From NCBI GenBank assembly GCA_001602955.1, contig LVAC01000008.1, forward strand, positions 112,699-176,698: a stretch of DNA of 64,000 bases, given 5' to 3'. This stretch comes from Sulfurospirillum sp001602955 (lineage in GTDB: Bacteria > Campylobacterota > Campylobacteria > Campylobacterales > Sulfurospirillaceae). A program made the position numbers and the translations under genes. Position 1 is the stretch's first letter; each line of letters opens with the position of its first letter. The notes beneath the pieces are model-generated. The model had not been told where the DNA came from. It saw only the letters and a list, made by a program, of their open reading frames with translations, and searched no databases. Positions 25,793 to 33,760 of the stretch are shown in pieces.

Positions 25793-25816
25793 TCCGAAAA
25801 AAAGGAGAAAAACGTT

Positions 25817-26317
25817 ATGAAAAAACACCTTTATCTCTCATGCGTATGCTTTTTTGCTTCTGCCCTTTATGCCGAAAGTTTTACGTTTCAAGAAGACGTT
25901 CGCGTCTCCAATAGCCAACGCGAATACCACGGTTCATCCTCAAGCGTTCCGTATCAAGAGTGTTGGGACGAGCAAGTCGAAGTACCCTCTTCCTCTTCGG
26001 GAAATGAAGGAACCGTGGGTGCGATTATCGGCGGTGTTGCCGGCGGTGTTTTAGGACATCAAGTCGGGGGAGGAACGGGTAAAACGGCGGCAACGATCGG
26101 CGGAGCGGTGGTCGGAACGATGGTCGGAAAAAACGTTGCGGAAAACAATTCTGGACCGACGTATAAAACGCAAAGACGTTGTACGACGCGTTATGAAGAA
26201 CGAAACGACGGTGCGCCGCTTTTTCGCAACACCGCGTATTATAAAAACCAACCGATCGTCAAATACTCCGATCGTCCTTTAGACTATATTCGCATTAACG
26301 TCACGGTAAGTTACTAA
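25817..26317 (+). CDS. Exported glycine-zipper (17-kDa antigen-like) protein
   Basis: 166-residue envelope protein. A Sec signal peptide ends at ALYA-ES, without a lipobox. Residues about 70-110 form a double glycine zipper (GAIIGGVAGGVLGHQVGG then TAATIGGAVVGTMVGKNVAE) like the Rick_17kDa/SlyB family, which can insert as a membrane hairpin. Flanks are Ser- and Tyr-rich, with single cysteines on either side (QECWDE and RRCTTRY) that could pair. AAAGGAG precedes the ATG. The 3' end overlaps the convergent bioD by 39 bp. The function is unknown, perhaps envelope stability. Confidence 0.85.
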   Translation: MKKHLYLSCVCFFASALYAESFTFQEDVRVSNSQREYHGSSSSVPYQECWDEQVEVPSSSSGNEGTVGAIIGGVAGGVLGHQVGGGTGKTAATIGGAVVGTMVGKNVAENNSGPTYKTQRRCTTRYEERNDGAPLFRNTAYYKNQPIVKYSDRPLDYIRINVTVSY

Positions 26318-26962
26318 ACTGCGTGCGATTGCGGGCATATCCTCTTGCACGCTTAAAACCCTGCCGAAAAGTTTTTTTAAAAACGGCAGGGAAATCTTCT
26401 CAAACGCCGCACGATCCTCCGCGCATTTGGAATTGACGCACCATTCGTAGTTATCGACGCCTAATGAATCCAACAAATGCAAATTAAGCAATAAATCGTT
26501 AATGCACCCTAGTCTATCGTGCGCCACCAAGAGTGTTCGGGCATTAAAAAGACGCATCAGGTCGTACATGTAAAAATCTTCTTCGATCGGTACGAGCAAA
26601 CCGCCCGCCCCCTCAATTAAAACGATGTCGCTTAAGGCTTCGATCTTTTCGTAAGCATGGCGTAAAACGTCCGGATCGATTTTTTTACGCCCTTTGGCGA
26701 CATACGGTGCCGCGGGCAATTCAAACCGATACGGAACGATGTCGTTGATCGTCAAAGATTCTAACGCCTTATTGTGCGCTTTGGCAGTTTCGAACAAAAG
26801 CGTCCCGTCCAAAGGAACAGGGGCTACGCCCGTCTCGATAGGTTTCATCACACCGACGTTCAAGCCTTGTTGGCTCAATGTTTCAAGTAACCTAAGCGTC
26901 GTATAGGTTTTACCGATATCGGTATTGGTCGCACTTATAAATATAGGAGGATATTTCATCAT
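26279..26962 (-). CDS. bioD: Dethiobiotin synthetase
   Basis: ATP-dependent ring closure of DAPA to dethiobiotin in biotin synthesis. The 227-residue protein has the P-loop variant ATNTDIGKTYTTLRL, VMKPIETGV (substrate Lys), and VLIEGAGGLLVPI. It overlaps the convergent glycine-zipper gene by 39 bp, so its last 12 codons lie antisense to that gene's end. The other visible biotin gene, bioF, is 20 kb away; bioA and bioB are not in the window. Confidence 0.94.
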   Translation of the reverse strand: MMKYPPIFISATNTDIGKTYTTLRLLETLSQQGLNVGVMKPIETGVAPVPLDGTLLFETAKAHNKALESLTINDIVPYRFELPAAPYVAKGRKKIDPDVLRHAYEKIEALSDIVLIEGAGGLLVPIEEDFYMYDLMRLFNARTLLVAHDRLGCINDLLLNLHLLDSLGVDNYEWCVNSKCAEDRAAFEKISLPFLKKLFGRVLSVQEDMPAIARSLVTYRDVNANIV

Positions 26963-27024
26963 GAAGCTTCTTTTTTTACAAAATTATACTCTTAAAAAAT
27001 AAAGATGCAATCAAAATCCGGCAT

Positions 27025-27888
27025 TTACTTAAACCGTACGGGAACGCAAAAGTCAAGGTCAAACCGTTCGCACGGATCGATGAAGTGGTTTTGCCGATAG
27101 ATCGCAAACGAAGGTAATGAGACTTTTTCATAATCGCTTTTAGGAAACCATTCATGGTAAATGACGTCCATATACTTTTTCAAGTCGCCGTAGACGCCTT
27201 GCAACGAGAAAATGGCACAAAAGGTTTGCGGTATTTTCATTACGCCGATTTCGCCGCTTCGGTAAAATTTGCGTGTTTTGGGAAGTTCTAGACACGCAAC
27301 GTAATGGCATTTGGAAGCCTCGACAAAACGCGGATTACTATGGTGTAGGGCGATCATGGTTTGCGCGTTAAATGCGATACCCTCTTGCAATGCCCACGCC
27401 TGAAGTTTCAACCATGCGGTTTGAATGCTCTTGTCGTAACCTTTATGCCGAACGTAGGCAACCTCGAACGAAGGCATCGCCGCCACTTTGACATGTAAGG
27501 GTTTCCCCGAGAAACTCAAATCGCGATGGGCATTGATTTGGTCGACTTCGCGCCATTTACTGGGCGTAACGCCGAAGTTTTCTTTAAAAGCCTGCGTAAA
27601 AGAAGCATTGGAGTGAAATCCGACTTCGCGCATAATATGCGTAATCGTTGCCTCAGGCGTGAAAAGTAACACGTTGGCGGAATGTTCGAGTTTGACGCGC
27701 TTCGCATACGCATGAACACTCTCGCCGACGACTTCTTTAAAAATGCGGTTAAAATGAAAGACCGACATCGCAACGTTACCCGCCAAGGTTTCGACGCTTA
27801 AATTTTGCGACAAGTCGGCATGGATCGCATACAACGTTTCGTTGATACGCTCGATATGGTCGTTTTGAGTCGTTCTTTTGTGTTTCAT
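27025..27888 (-). CDS. AraC family regulator with GyrI-like effector domain
   Basis: Transcriptional regulator, 287 residues from the ATG at 27888. Two helix-turn-helix motifs occupy residues about 12-105 (LAGNVAMSVFHFNRIFKEVVG; VGFHSNASFTQAFKENFGVTPSKWR), followed by a GyrI/Rob-type small-molecule-binding domain (about 125-285). Proteins of this layout sense hydrophobic drugs or metabolites. The divergent neighbour is a PLP aminotransferase with a 106-bp intergenic region, which is the likely target. The -10 box ends only six bases before the ATG, so the transcript may be leaderless. Confidence 0.88.
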   Translation of the reverse strand: MKHKRTTQNDHIERINETLYAIHADLSQNLSVETLAGNVAMSVFHFNRIFKEVVGESVHAYAKRVKLEHSANVLLFTPEATITHIMREVGFHSNASFTQAFKENFGVTPSKWREVDQINAHRDLSFSGKPLHVKVAAMPSFEVAYVRHKGYDKSIQTAWLKLQAWALQEGIAFNAQTMIALHHSNPRFVEASKCHYVACLELPKTRKFYRSGEIGVMKIPQTFCAIFSLQGVYGDLKKYMDVIYHEWFPKSDYEKVSLPSFAIYRQNHFIDPCERFDLDFCVPVRFK

Positions 27889-27894
27889 GCAACA

Positions 27895-27900
27895 ATTATA
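27895..27900 (-). promoter_or_regulatory. -10 element of the AraC gene, very close to the start codon
   Basis: TATAAT on the minus strand with only six bases to the ATG. If used, transcription would start at or next to the A of the ATG, a leaderless mRNA; no Shine-Dalgarno is seen. Confidence 0.45.
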
Positions 27901-27957
27901 GCACAAACGGACAAAGGAAATCGGTGTTTATCGGTGGTTATTTCATCGTATCTTTTC

Positions 27958-27963
27958 TATAAT
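27958..27963 (+). promoter_or_regulatory. -10 element of the aminotransferase gene
   Basis: TATAAT upstream of AAAAGG and the ATG at 27995, within the divergent AraC/aminotransferase intergenic region. Confidence 0.5.
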
Positions 27964-27994
27964 AACGCTTTATATTTTGAAAAAGGTTCTTCTT

Positions 27995-29155
27995 ATGCAA
28001 ACCAAATTAGCCAAACGCATTACAACCGCTTCACGCTCGTTTACGCGGACGATTTTAGATTTGACGGCACAAAATACGATTATCTCTTTTGCCGGCGGAC
28101 TTCCCGATGCGGCGTTGTTTCCGGCGGATGCTATCGAAAAACACTCCAAAGCACTTTTTGCCGAAAAAGACAATCGTCTTTTCCAATACAGCAATGCTTC
28201 AGGCGTTGTTGCCCTCAAAGAGCAAATCGCCAAACACTACCGCGACACGCACGCAGAAGAGATTATGTTAACGAACGGCTCTCAACAAGGGCTTGATTTG
28301 ATGTGTAAAACGTTTTTGGACCCGAACGATTGCATTATCGTCGAAGACCCGAGCTATCTTGCGGCCTTGGGACTTTTTCGCATGTACGACGTCACGATCA
28401 AAGCGGCACCCTTAACGCCCGATGGCGTTGATACCGAAGCATTGGAAGTTCTTTTTAAAACCTATCGTCCCAAATTTTTTTATACGATACCTATTTTTCA
28501 AAACCCCACAGGCTATTCGTACACCCTGCAAACCCGTCTTGAAGTAGTACGTTTGGCGAAAGCATATCACGTCATCCTTTTGGAAGATAGCCCGTACGAA
28601 GCGCTTCGCTACGAAGGCGTATCGACGACTTCGTTTGCCGATCTCTTACCCGAATGGACCGTTGCATTGGGAACGTTTTCGAAAACTTTGGCACCGGATT
28701 TTCGTATCGGTTGGATCAGAGCACCCAAAGAGATTATCAGTGCGCTAACCCTTTCCAAAGAGAGTACGGACCTTCAAAATTCCAAATTTTTTCAACTCGT
28801 CTGCGCACGAATGATGCAAAGCGGCGAATTGCAAGCACATGTCAAAAGCCTCGTCGATTATTATCGTCCGAAACGCGATGCGATGGTAGCGGCACTTAAA
28901 CGCTATTTTGGCGAGAGTATCGATTTTGTCGTACCGGAGGGCGGTATGTTTATTTGGGTTCATTTTAAAAAATGCAACGACAGTATGAAACTGTTCGACC
29001 TTGCCATTCAAAAAGGGGTTGCGTTTGTACCCGGTTCGGTTTTCTTTGCCGACAAACATGAAAGCGGTTACGGAAGGCTCAACTATACCAACTCGAGCTT
29101 AGAGCAAATCGATGAAGGCGTGAGAAAATTACAACAAGCTTATAGCGAACTTTAA
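27995..29155 (+). CDS. PLP-dependent aminotransferase, class I/II (2-aminoadipate type)
   Basis: 386-residue fold-type I aminotransferase related to LysN/MocR-type and branched or aromatic amino-acid transaminases. Visible elements: ISFAGGLPDAALFP (substrate lid), LTNGSQQGLDLM, IPIFQNPTGYS, EDSPYEALRYEG, and the PLP-lysine in LGTFSKTLAPDFRIGWI. The ATG at 27995 has AAAAGG upstream; a TTG 18 bases earlier lacks one. The divergent AraC regulator probably controls it. The amino-donor specificity cannot be read from sequence. Its stop overlaps that of the convergent DUF89 gene by 4 bp. Confidence 0.9.
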   Translation: MQTKLAKRITTASRSFTRTILDLTAQNTIISFAGGLPDAALFPADAIEKHSKALFAEKDNRLFQYSNASGVVALKEQIAKHYRDTHAEEIMLTNGSQQGLDLMCKTFLDPNDCIIVEDPSYLAALGLFRMYDVTIKAAPLTPDGVDTEALEVLFKTYRPKFFYTIPIFQNPTGYSYTLQTRLEVVRLAKAYHVILLEDSPYEALRYEGVSTTSFADLLPEWTVALGTFSKTLAPDFRIGWIRAPKEIISALTLSKESTDLQNSKFFQLVCARMMQSGELQAHVKSLVDYYRPKRDAMVAALKRYFGESIDFVVPEGGMFIWVHFKKCNDSMKLFDLAIQKGVAFVPGSVFFADKHESGYGRLNYTNSSLEQIDEGVRKLQQAYSEL

Positions 29156-30009
29156 GATTTTTTACACACGATGTCGCCGAGCGTTGCCCCTACGGCTTCG
29201 GCGACAACCTGACATTTGACTTTAAACAGAAAAAAAATCGGATCATCGCTTCGTTCGTTCAGACATTCAAAATTACCCATTCCCTTGGAAAGAATACAGT
29301 CGGCTTTTTCATAAAGTTCTCTAGCCGACGGCGACATCAACTCAAACGCCAGTCCGGGCGTCGGAACGCCGCTGTTAACGAGCGTCGCCACTTCATCCAT
29401 GCCCGAAGCCATAGCATCTTCATACGTCAAATCGTTAATAATCGGTCGACCGCGTACGAAATAATAGACGTCGATCGTCGGGTAAAGCCTTCGAATCGTC
29501 TGAATACAGAGTTTATCAAAAATTTCTTCCCCCGCATTGTCCGCAAGGTAAACCAAGGTTTTCGTTTTTTGAAGTGTTGCTTGCAGTGTCGAAAAATCGT
29601 CGATTGAAAAAGGGGTATGATAGATTTTTTCCAGTTCTTCGGAGAGGTCGTAGAGCATAACCGCCGCCAAATCGATCACATTACCCGCCACTGCGGTTTT
29701 AAGCGCACTTAAAAGAGGAGCGGTGCTTTGCTCGATATGCATTTGGCATAAAGGAAGAAAGGCTTTGGCTTTGAGAGACGAAGCTTTTTTGAAGTCACCG
29801 TACAAATCCCGAACGCCCAATAACCGAGCTATTGCTTCATAAAGAGGTGCGGCATTGTGAGGCGGCGTTTGATCGGTATCAAAATTCTCAATCAATCGGC
29901 GTGCCAAGGAGTCGATAGCGTTTTTTTGTTCCGACGTTAGATTTAAGAGCGAACCCACGCGTTTACTTTGGTCGTAAATACATGTTAAACAGCGTTGATC
30001 AAGATACAT
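29152..30009 (-). CDS. DUF89 family metal-dependent phosphatase
   Basis: 285-residue protein of the DUF89/ARMT1 damage-control phosphatase family, which removes phosphate from reactive or misformed metabolites (for example sugar phosphates). Hallmarks seen: the N-terminal Cys pair CLTCIYDQ of the short prokaryotic subgroup, the metal site YLADNAGEEIFDK, GRPIINDLT, and the second metal segment ILSKGMGNFECLNE. Its natural substrate is unknown. It is convergent with the aminotransferase; no partner gene suggests a pathway. Confidence 0.82.
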   Translation of the reverse strand: MYLDQRCLTCIYDQSKRVGSLLNLTSEQKNAIDSLARRLIENFDTDQTPPHNAAPLYEAIARLLGVRDLYGDFKKASSLKAKAFLPLCQMHIEQSTAPLLSALKTAVAGNVIDLAAVMLYDLSEELEKIYHTPFSIDDFSTLQATLQKTKTLVYLADNAGEEIFDKLCIQTIRRLYPTIDVYYFVRGRPIINDLTYEDAMASGMDEVATLVNSGVPTPGLAFELMSPSARELYEKADCILSKGMGNFECLNERSDDPIFFLFKVKCQVVAEAVGATLGDIVCKKS

Positions 30010-30050
30010 TAAAAACTTTCAAAGAAGATGTGCGAAGAAAAGACGAAGAA

Positions 30051-30081
30051 GAAGCGGCGAGACCAAGACATCCGCCGCTTC
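30051..30081 (-). terminator. Hairpin downstream of rplS
   Basis: A perfect 9-bp stem (GAAGCGGCG/CGCCGCTTC) with a 13-nt loop lies just after the rplS stop on the minus strand, followed by a pyrimidine-rich tail. It probably ends the ffh-to-rplS operon before the DUF89 gene. Confidence 0.65.
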
Positions 30082-30089
30082 GAAAAAAA

Positions 30090-30446
30090 TTATTTTCTAA
30101 GTTCTTTAATTTTTGCAGCTTTACCGCGTCTATCACGAAGATAGAAGAGTTTTGAACGTCTAACGATACCGCGTCTTACGACAACGATCTCTTCGATACT
30201 ATCGGAGAAAATAGGGAAAATTCTCTCAACGCCTACACCGTTAGCACCGATTTTACGTACGATGAACGTCTCGCCCGTACCGGTTCCGCGTCTTGCGATA
30301 CAGATACCCTCAAAATTTTGAACACGTTGTTTGTCGCCTTCGATAATTTTAACGGCAACTTTAAGCGTATCACCTGCTCTAAAATCAGGAATATTCTTCG
30401 CAGAAATCTGTCCTGCTTCAAAAGCTTCAATATATTTATTTCTCAT
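30090..30446 (-). CDS. rplS: 50S ribosomal protein L19
   Basis: Ribosomal protein at the 30S-50S interface, 118 residues. It shows the L19 pattern: IPDFRAGDTLKVAVKIIEG, RVQNFEGICIARRG, GVERIFPIFSDSIEEIVVVRRG and KLFYLRDRRGKAAKIKE. It is the last gene of the ffh-rpsP-khpA-rimM-trmD-rplS operon and is followed by a hairpin. Confidence 0.98.
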   Translation of the reverse strand: MRNKYIEAFEAGQISAKNIPDFRAGDTLKVAVKIIEGDKQRVQNFEGICIARRGTGTGETFIVRKIGANGVGVERIFPIFSDSIEEIVVVRRGIVRRSKLFYLRDRRGKAAKIKELRK

Positions 30447-30468
30447 TGCATCATCCTTTATATCATTT

Positions 30469-31161
30469 CTAATGCTTCACGCTAAAGCGAGAAAACAGAT
30501 CCGGTCTGAAATATTTCGTCTTTGATTCAGACATTTTATTTTTTAAGCTTGTGATTTTAGCGTGGTTTCCCTTTAAAAACTCTGAGGGCACGGATTTATT
30601 TTCATAAATTGCTGGCTTTGAAAAACACGGAGCCTCTAAAAGAGGCTCTTCAAAGCTCTCCACGTTTAACGAATCACTGTTGCCTAAAACACCTTTGATG
30701 TTACGGCTAATGGCATCGCTGAGTACCAGACTCGGAAGTTCTCCTCCGGTTAGGACATAATCTCCGATGCAAAAGAGCTCATCGGCAAACGTCTCAATAA
30801 CGCGTTCGTCGATCCCCTCATACCGTCCGCTGACAAAAACGATATGCTCTTTTTGCGCCAAGCGTTTTGCATCGTTTTGCGTAAAAAGTTTTCCGGCGGG
30901 TGTCGGAAAAATCATATAAGCCTCGGGCGAAGACTCTTTAATACGACGTAACAGATCAAAAAGCGGTTGCGGAAACAACACAAGCCCCGCTCCGCCGCTG
31001 GCTTGATAGTCGTCTACTTTACCGTGTTTGTTGTCGGTAAAATCGCGAGGGTTAAAAAAATCCACGCTTAAGAGCCCTTTGGCGATCGCCCTCTTCAAAA
31101 TAGAATCTTCAAAATACGAAGCGATCAATCCCTCAAAAAGCGTCACATAAGAAAAACGCAT
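30469..31161 (-). CDS. trmD: tRNA (guanine-37-N1)-methyltransferase
   Basis: SAM-dependent SPOUT-fold enzyme forming m1G37, which prevents frameshifting. Knot and cofactor motifs are visible: VDDYQASGGAGLVLFPQPL, FVSGRYEGIDERVI, and GDYVLTGGELPSLVL. I chose the ATG at 31161, sharing TGATG with the rimM stop and preceded by GGAG, over a GTG one codon earlier. The product is 230 residues, normal for the family. Confidence 0.96.
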   Translation of the reverse strand: MRFSYVTLFEGLIASYFEDSILKRAIAKGLLSVDFFNPRDFTDNKHGKVDDYQASGGAGLVLFPQPLFDLLRRIKESSPEAYMIFPTPAGKLFTQNDAKRLAQKEHIVFVSGRYEGIDERVIETFADELFCIGDYVLTGGELPSLVLSDAISRNIKGVLGNSDSLNVESFEEPLLEAPCFSKPAIYENKSVPSEFLKGNHAKITSLKNKMSESKTKYFRPDLFSRFSVKH

Positions 31162-31700
31162 CACGAATTCTCCAGAATTCCTAAGGCATCTTTACTACGT
31201 ATCTCTTTTGCATTTGAGTCGAAAGAGAGAATATACCGCTCGATATACGGAAGGTAAAAGGATGAGACATGTCCTTTTTTGACCAACTCTGCATCGGTTC
31301 GAACCACCAAATAATCCGTCGTTACGATACGTTCGATCTCATCGACGGTACCTAAAAGCGTCCCGTCTTCATCGATCACGCGAGCATCAATCAGCTCAAA
31401 CCAAAAGAATTCGTCTTTTTGAAGCGCACACTCTTTAAGCGAAGCTTCTTTCGACGTAAACAACTGAGTATTGACGAGCTTTGTGGCAGATTCTCGGTCA
31501 AGATAGCCGACAAAAGAGATGAGCGAGCGCGCTTGGTGGTACGAAAAGACTTCAAGCGTTTCGCCTTTTTGGGTCGTAAACGTTTTGCCTTTTCTAAACT
31601 GTTCGGGGAAATCGCACTCCAAATGAAGTTTGAGTTCTCCCTTAAGTCCCACGAGTCGCCCGAGAACGGCGACTTCGATGAGAGAAGATTGATTATTCAT
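31161..31700 (-). CDS. rimM: Ribosome maturation factor RimM
   Basis: Helps 30S head maturation by binding S19. The 179-residue protein has the N-terminal VAVLGRLVGLKGELKL barrel and a C-terminal PRC-barrel domain (FFWFELIDARVIDEDGTLLG...SSFYLPYIERYI). The start overlaps khpA by 8 bp and the stop overlaps trmD. Confidence 0.94.
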   Translation of the reverse strand: MNNQSSLIEVAVLGRLVGLKGELKLHLECDFPEQFRKGKTFTTQKGETLEVFSYHQARSLISFVGYLDRESATKLVNTQLFTSKEASLKECALQKDEFFWFELIDARVIDEDGTLLGTVDEIERIVTTDYLVVRTDAELVKKGHVSSFYLPYIERYILSFDSNAKEIRSKDALGILENS

Positions 31701-31941
31701 CGTTGGCTTTAACGGTAACTCTATAAGACTTGCCGTCTTTGGCTTTACAACCGGAAATAAGTGTCTTAAGCGAGTTAATCATTTTGCCGTCTTTACCGAT
31801 CAATTTACCCGTATCGATTTTGTCCGCATAAATGACCACTTCGCAAAAACTACCGTCGACATCGCTTCGTTCGACTCTTACGCCTTTAGGATTGTCTACC
31901 AAAAGTTTTGCAAACTCTTCGAGGAATTTATCAATCATCAT
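31693..31941 (-). CDS. khpA: KH-domain RNA-binding protein KhpA
   Basis: Single KH domain, 82 residues, with the GxxG loop in KLIGKDGKMINSLKTL. KhpA-type proteins bind RNA broadly and, in other bacteria, pair with KhpB to affect cell division and small RNAs. It is located between rpsP and rimM, its usual place, with 1-bp and 8-bp overlaps to its neighbours. Confidence 0.9.
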   Translation of the reverse strand: MMIDKFLEEFAKLLVDNPKGVRVERSDVDGSFCEVVIYADKIDTGKLIGKDGKMINSLKTLISGCKAKDGKSYRVTVKANDE

Positions 31942-32171
31942 TATTTACCGGTAATTTTTGCAACCCTGTCGCTAAGCTTTGCGCCGACGCTTTTCCAATA
32001 AGCAAGTCTTTCCGCATCGAATTTAATGCTTTCGGGATTGGTGAGAGGATTGTAATAACCGATAGACTCGATCCAACCGCCGTCGCGTTTTTTTCTGCTG
32101 TCCGTTACGACGATTCTGTAAAACGGAGTTTTGTTTCTACCCATTCGTGTTAATCTTACAACTGTTGCCAT
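31941..32171 (-). CDS. rpsP: 30S ribosomal protein S16
   Basis: 76-residue assembly protein of the 30S body. The N-terminal VVRLTRMGRNKTPFYRIVV and YYNPL segments are diagnostic. AGGAG precedes the ATG. It follows ffh after an 83-bp spacer holding a strong inverted repeat built from the ACATGT word. Confidence 0.98.
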   Translation of the reverse strand: MATVVRLTRMGRNKTPFYRIVVTDSRKKRDGGWIESIGYYNPLTNPESIKFDAERLAYWKSVGAKLSDRVAKITGK

Positions 32172-32209
32172 TTGATGGTCTCCTATGTTTATGTTTCGTT
32201 TGTTACAAC

Positions 32210-32243
32210 TTATATCTACATGTCAGTCTACATGTAGATATAA
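32210..32243. repeat. 14-bp perfect inverted repeat built from two ACATGT words, between ffh and rpsP
   Basis: TTATATCTACATGT, a 6-nt loop, then ACATGTAGATATAA. The stem is perfect over 14 bp and symmetrical, with an ACATGT copy at the tip of each arm. It could act as a transcription attenuator or terminator between ffh and rpsP; it lacks a T-run. It may instead be a paired copy of the dispersed word. Confidence 0.85.
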
Positions 32244-32254
32244 ACCGTCACATC

Positions 32255-33592
32255 TTAACGAAGATGTGCGTGTTTATTTTGGGATAGCATATTTTGCAAA
32301 TCTTGCATTCCCTTTTTGCCCGAAAACTTCTTTGCCATTTTCGCGGCATTGGCAAACTGCTTTAAAAAGCGGTTGACTTCGACTTGAGAAAGTCCGGAAC
32401 CTTCCGCAATTCTTCTTTTGCGACTGTTGTTTAAAAGCTCCGGATCTTCGCGCTCTTTTTTGGTCATTGAGCCGATCATCGCTTTGATTCGTTTCATCTC
32501 AACGGAATTTTCCATATCAACGTCTTGAAGTTTTCCCGCGACCGACGAGAGTCCCGGAATCATCCCGATCAACGACTTCATACTTCCGAGCTTTTTCATC
32601 TGCTCCATTTGTTCCAAAAAGTCGTTAAAGTTAAACTCGCCTTTTTTGATCTTTTTCGTAATCGCTTTGGCTTGCTGCTCGTTGATAATCGAACCGGTCT
32701 TCTCCGCCAAAGTTTCAAGATCGCCCTCGCCCATTAAACGGTTAACGATACGATCGGGAATAAAATGCTCTAAATCCGCTACTTTTTCGCCCACGCCCAC
32801 GAAACGAAGCGGAACGCCGGTTTGCTCGGCGATACCTAACGCTACGCCGCCTTTACCGTCACCGTCGAATTTACTGAGAATCACGCCGCTTAAAGTAATT
32901 TTTTCATGAAAACTTACCGCACTTCGCACCGCATCTTGACCCGTCATCGAATCGGCAACGTAAAAGATTTCATCGGGCGAAGTCTCTTTTTTAATCGCTT
33001 CGAGTTGATCCATTAACTCCGCATCGATTGCCAATCGACCTGCGGTATCGACCAAAACGACGTCGTATAAGCCTTCATTGGCTTTTTTGAGCGCACTTTT
33101 GGCAATCGTTACGGGATTGCCGTTTTCTTCAAAATAAAGATCGATTTCGTTGGCACTACACAACTGTCTTAACTGCTCTACGGCGGCTAAACGCTGTAAA
33201 TCGCAAGCAACGACCAACACTTTTTTCTGTTTTAATTTTAAATAATTTGCCAATTTCACGGTCGTCGTTGTTTTACCGCTACCTTGGAGACCGACCATCA
33301 AAACTTTGGTCGGCGGCTTTGACGCATAAACGAATCCTTGGCGACCGGGAACCGTCAAAATTTGCGTCAAATTTGTTTTGAGTGCACGTAAAAAATTAAC
33401 CTGTCCGATGCCTTTCGCTTTGGTCTCGATCTCAACTTGTTTGAGCAAGTCTCGAACGATTTTATGATGCACATCGGCTTTGAGTAATGCTTTTTTTAAA
33501 TTTTCTAGCGCATTTTTGAGCGACTTTTCATCGTCGCTGAAACGAATTTTATTAACGGCCGTACGAAATGAATCGGTTAAAACCTCAAACAC
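32255..33592 (-). CDS. ffh: Signal recognition particle GTPase Ffh
   Basis: Targets membrane proteins to SecYEG with the 4.5S RNA and FtsY. The 445-residue protein has an N-domain, a G-domain with GLQGSGKTTTTVKLA (G1), DTAGRLAID (G3) and SKFDGDGKGGVAL (G4/G5 region), and a methionine-rich M-domain with the RNA-binding segment RKRRIAEGSGLSQVEVNRFLKQF. The start is GTG at 33592, with AAGGA upstream. It is first in the ribosomal-processing operon. I did not find the 4.5S RNA gene in the window. Confidence 0.97.
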   Translation of the reverse strand: MFEVLTDSFRTAVNKIRFSDDEKSLKNALENLKKALLKADVHHKIVRDLLKQVEIETKAKGIGQVNFLRALKTNLTQILTVPGRQGFVYASKPPTKVLMVGLQGSGKTTTTVKLANYLKLKQKKVLVVACDLQRLAAVEQLRQLCSANEIDLYFEENGNPVTIAKSALKKANEGLYDVVLVDTAGRLAIDAELMDQLEAIKKETSPDEIFYVADSMTGQDAVRSAVSFHEKITLSGVILSKFDGDGKGGVALGIAEQTGVPLRFVGVGEKVADLEHFIPDRIVNRLMGEGDLETLAEKTGSIINEQQAKAITKKIKKGEFNFNDFLEQMEQMKKLGSMKSLIGMIPGLSSVAGKLQDVDMENSVEMKRIKAMIGSMTKKEREDPELLNNSRKRRIAEGSGLSQVEVNRFLKQFANAAKMAKKFSGKKGMQDLQNMLSQNKHAHLR

Positions 33593-33643
33593 GCATTATC
33601 CTTCCTAAGCTATTCAAACATCTTCATTTGAAAAAGAGCTCAT

Positions 33644-33649
33644 ATTGTA
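33644..33649 (-). promoter_or_regulatory. -10 element of the ffh operon
   Basis: TACAAT on the minus strand with a leader of about 45 nt before the GTG start of ffh, in the 168-bp AT-rich spacer between ffh and the upstream operon. Nothing else is evident in that spacer. Confidence 0.5.
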
Positions 33650-33760
33650 TCCAACCAATACTTTAAACTAAATTAAACCTTAATTTTTACCTATATTCAA
33701 AAGAACTTTATCGTTTCTAAACAACGATTTTATCGTAGTTTAGAGTGCTCCAATTCTAAT

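Noticed and set aside
32210..32243. 4.5S (SRP) RNA gene next to ffh
   Set aside because: The hairpin is too small and lacks the conserved SRP tetraloop and symmetric loops.
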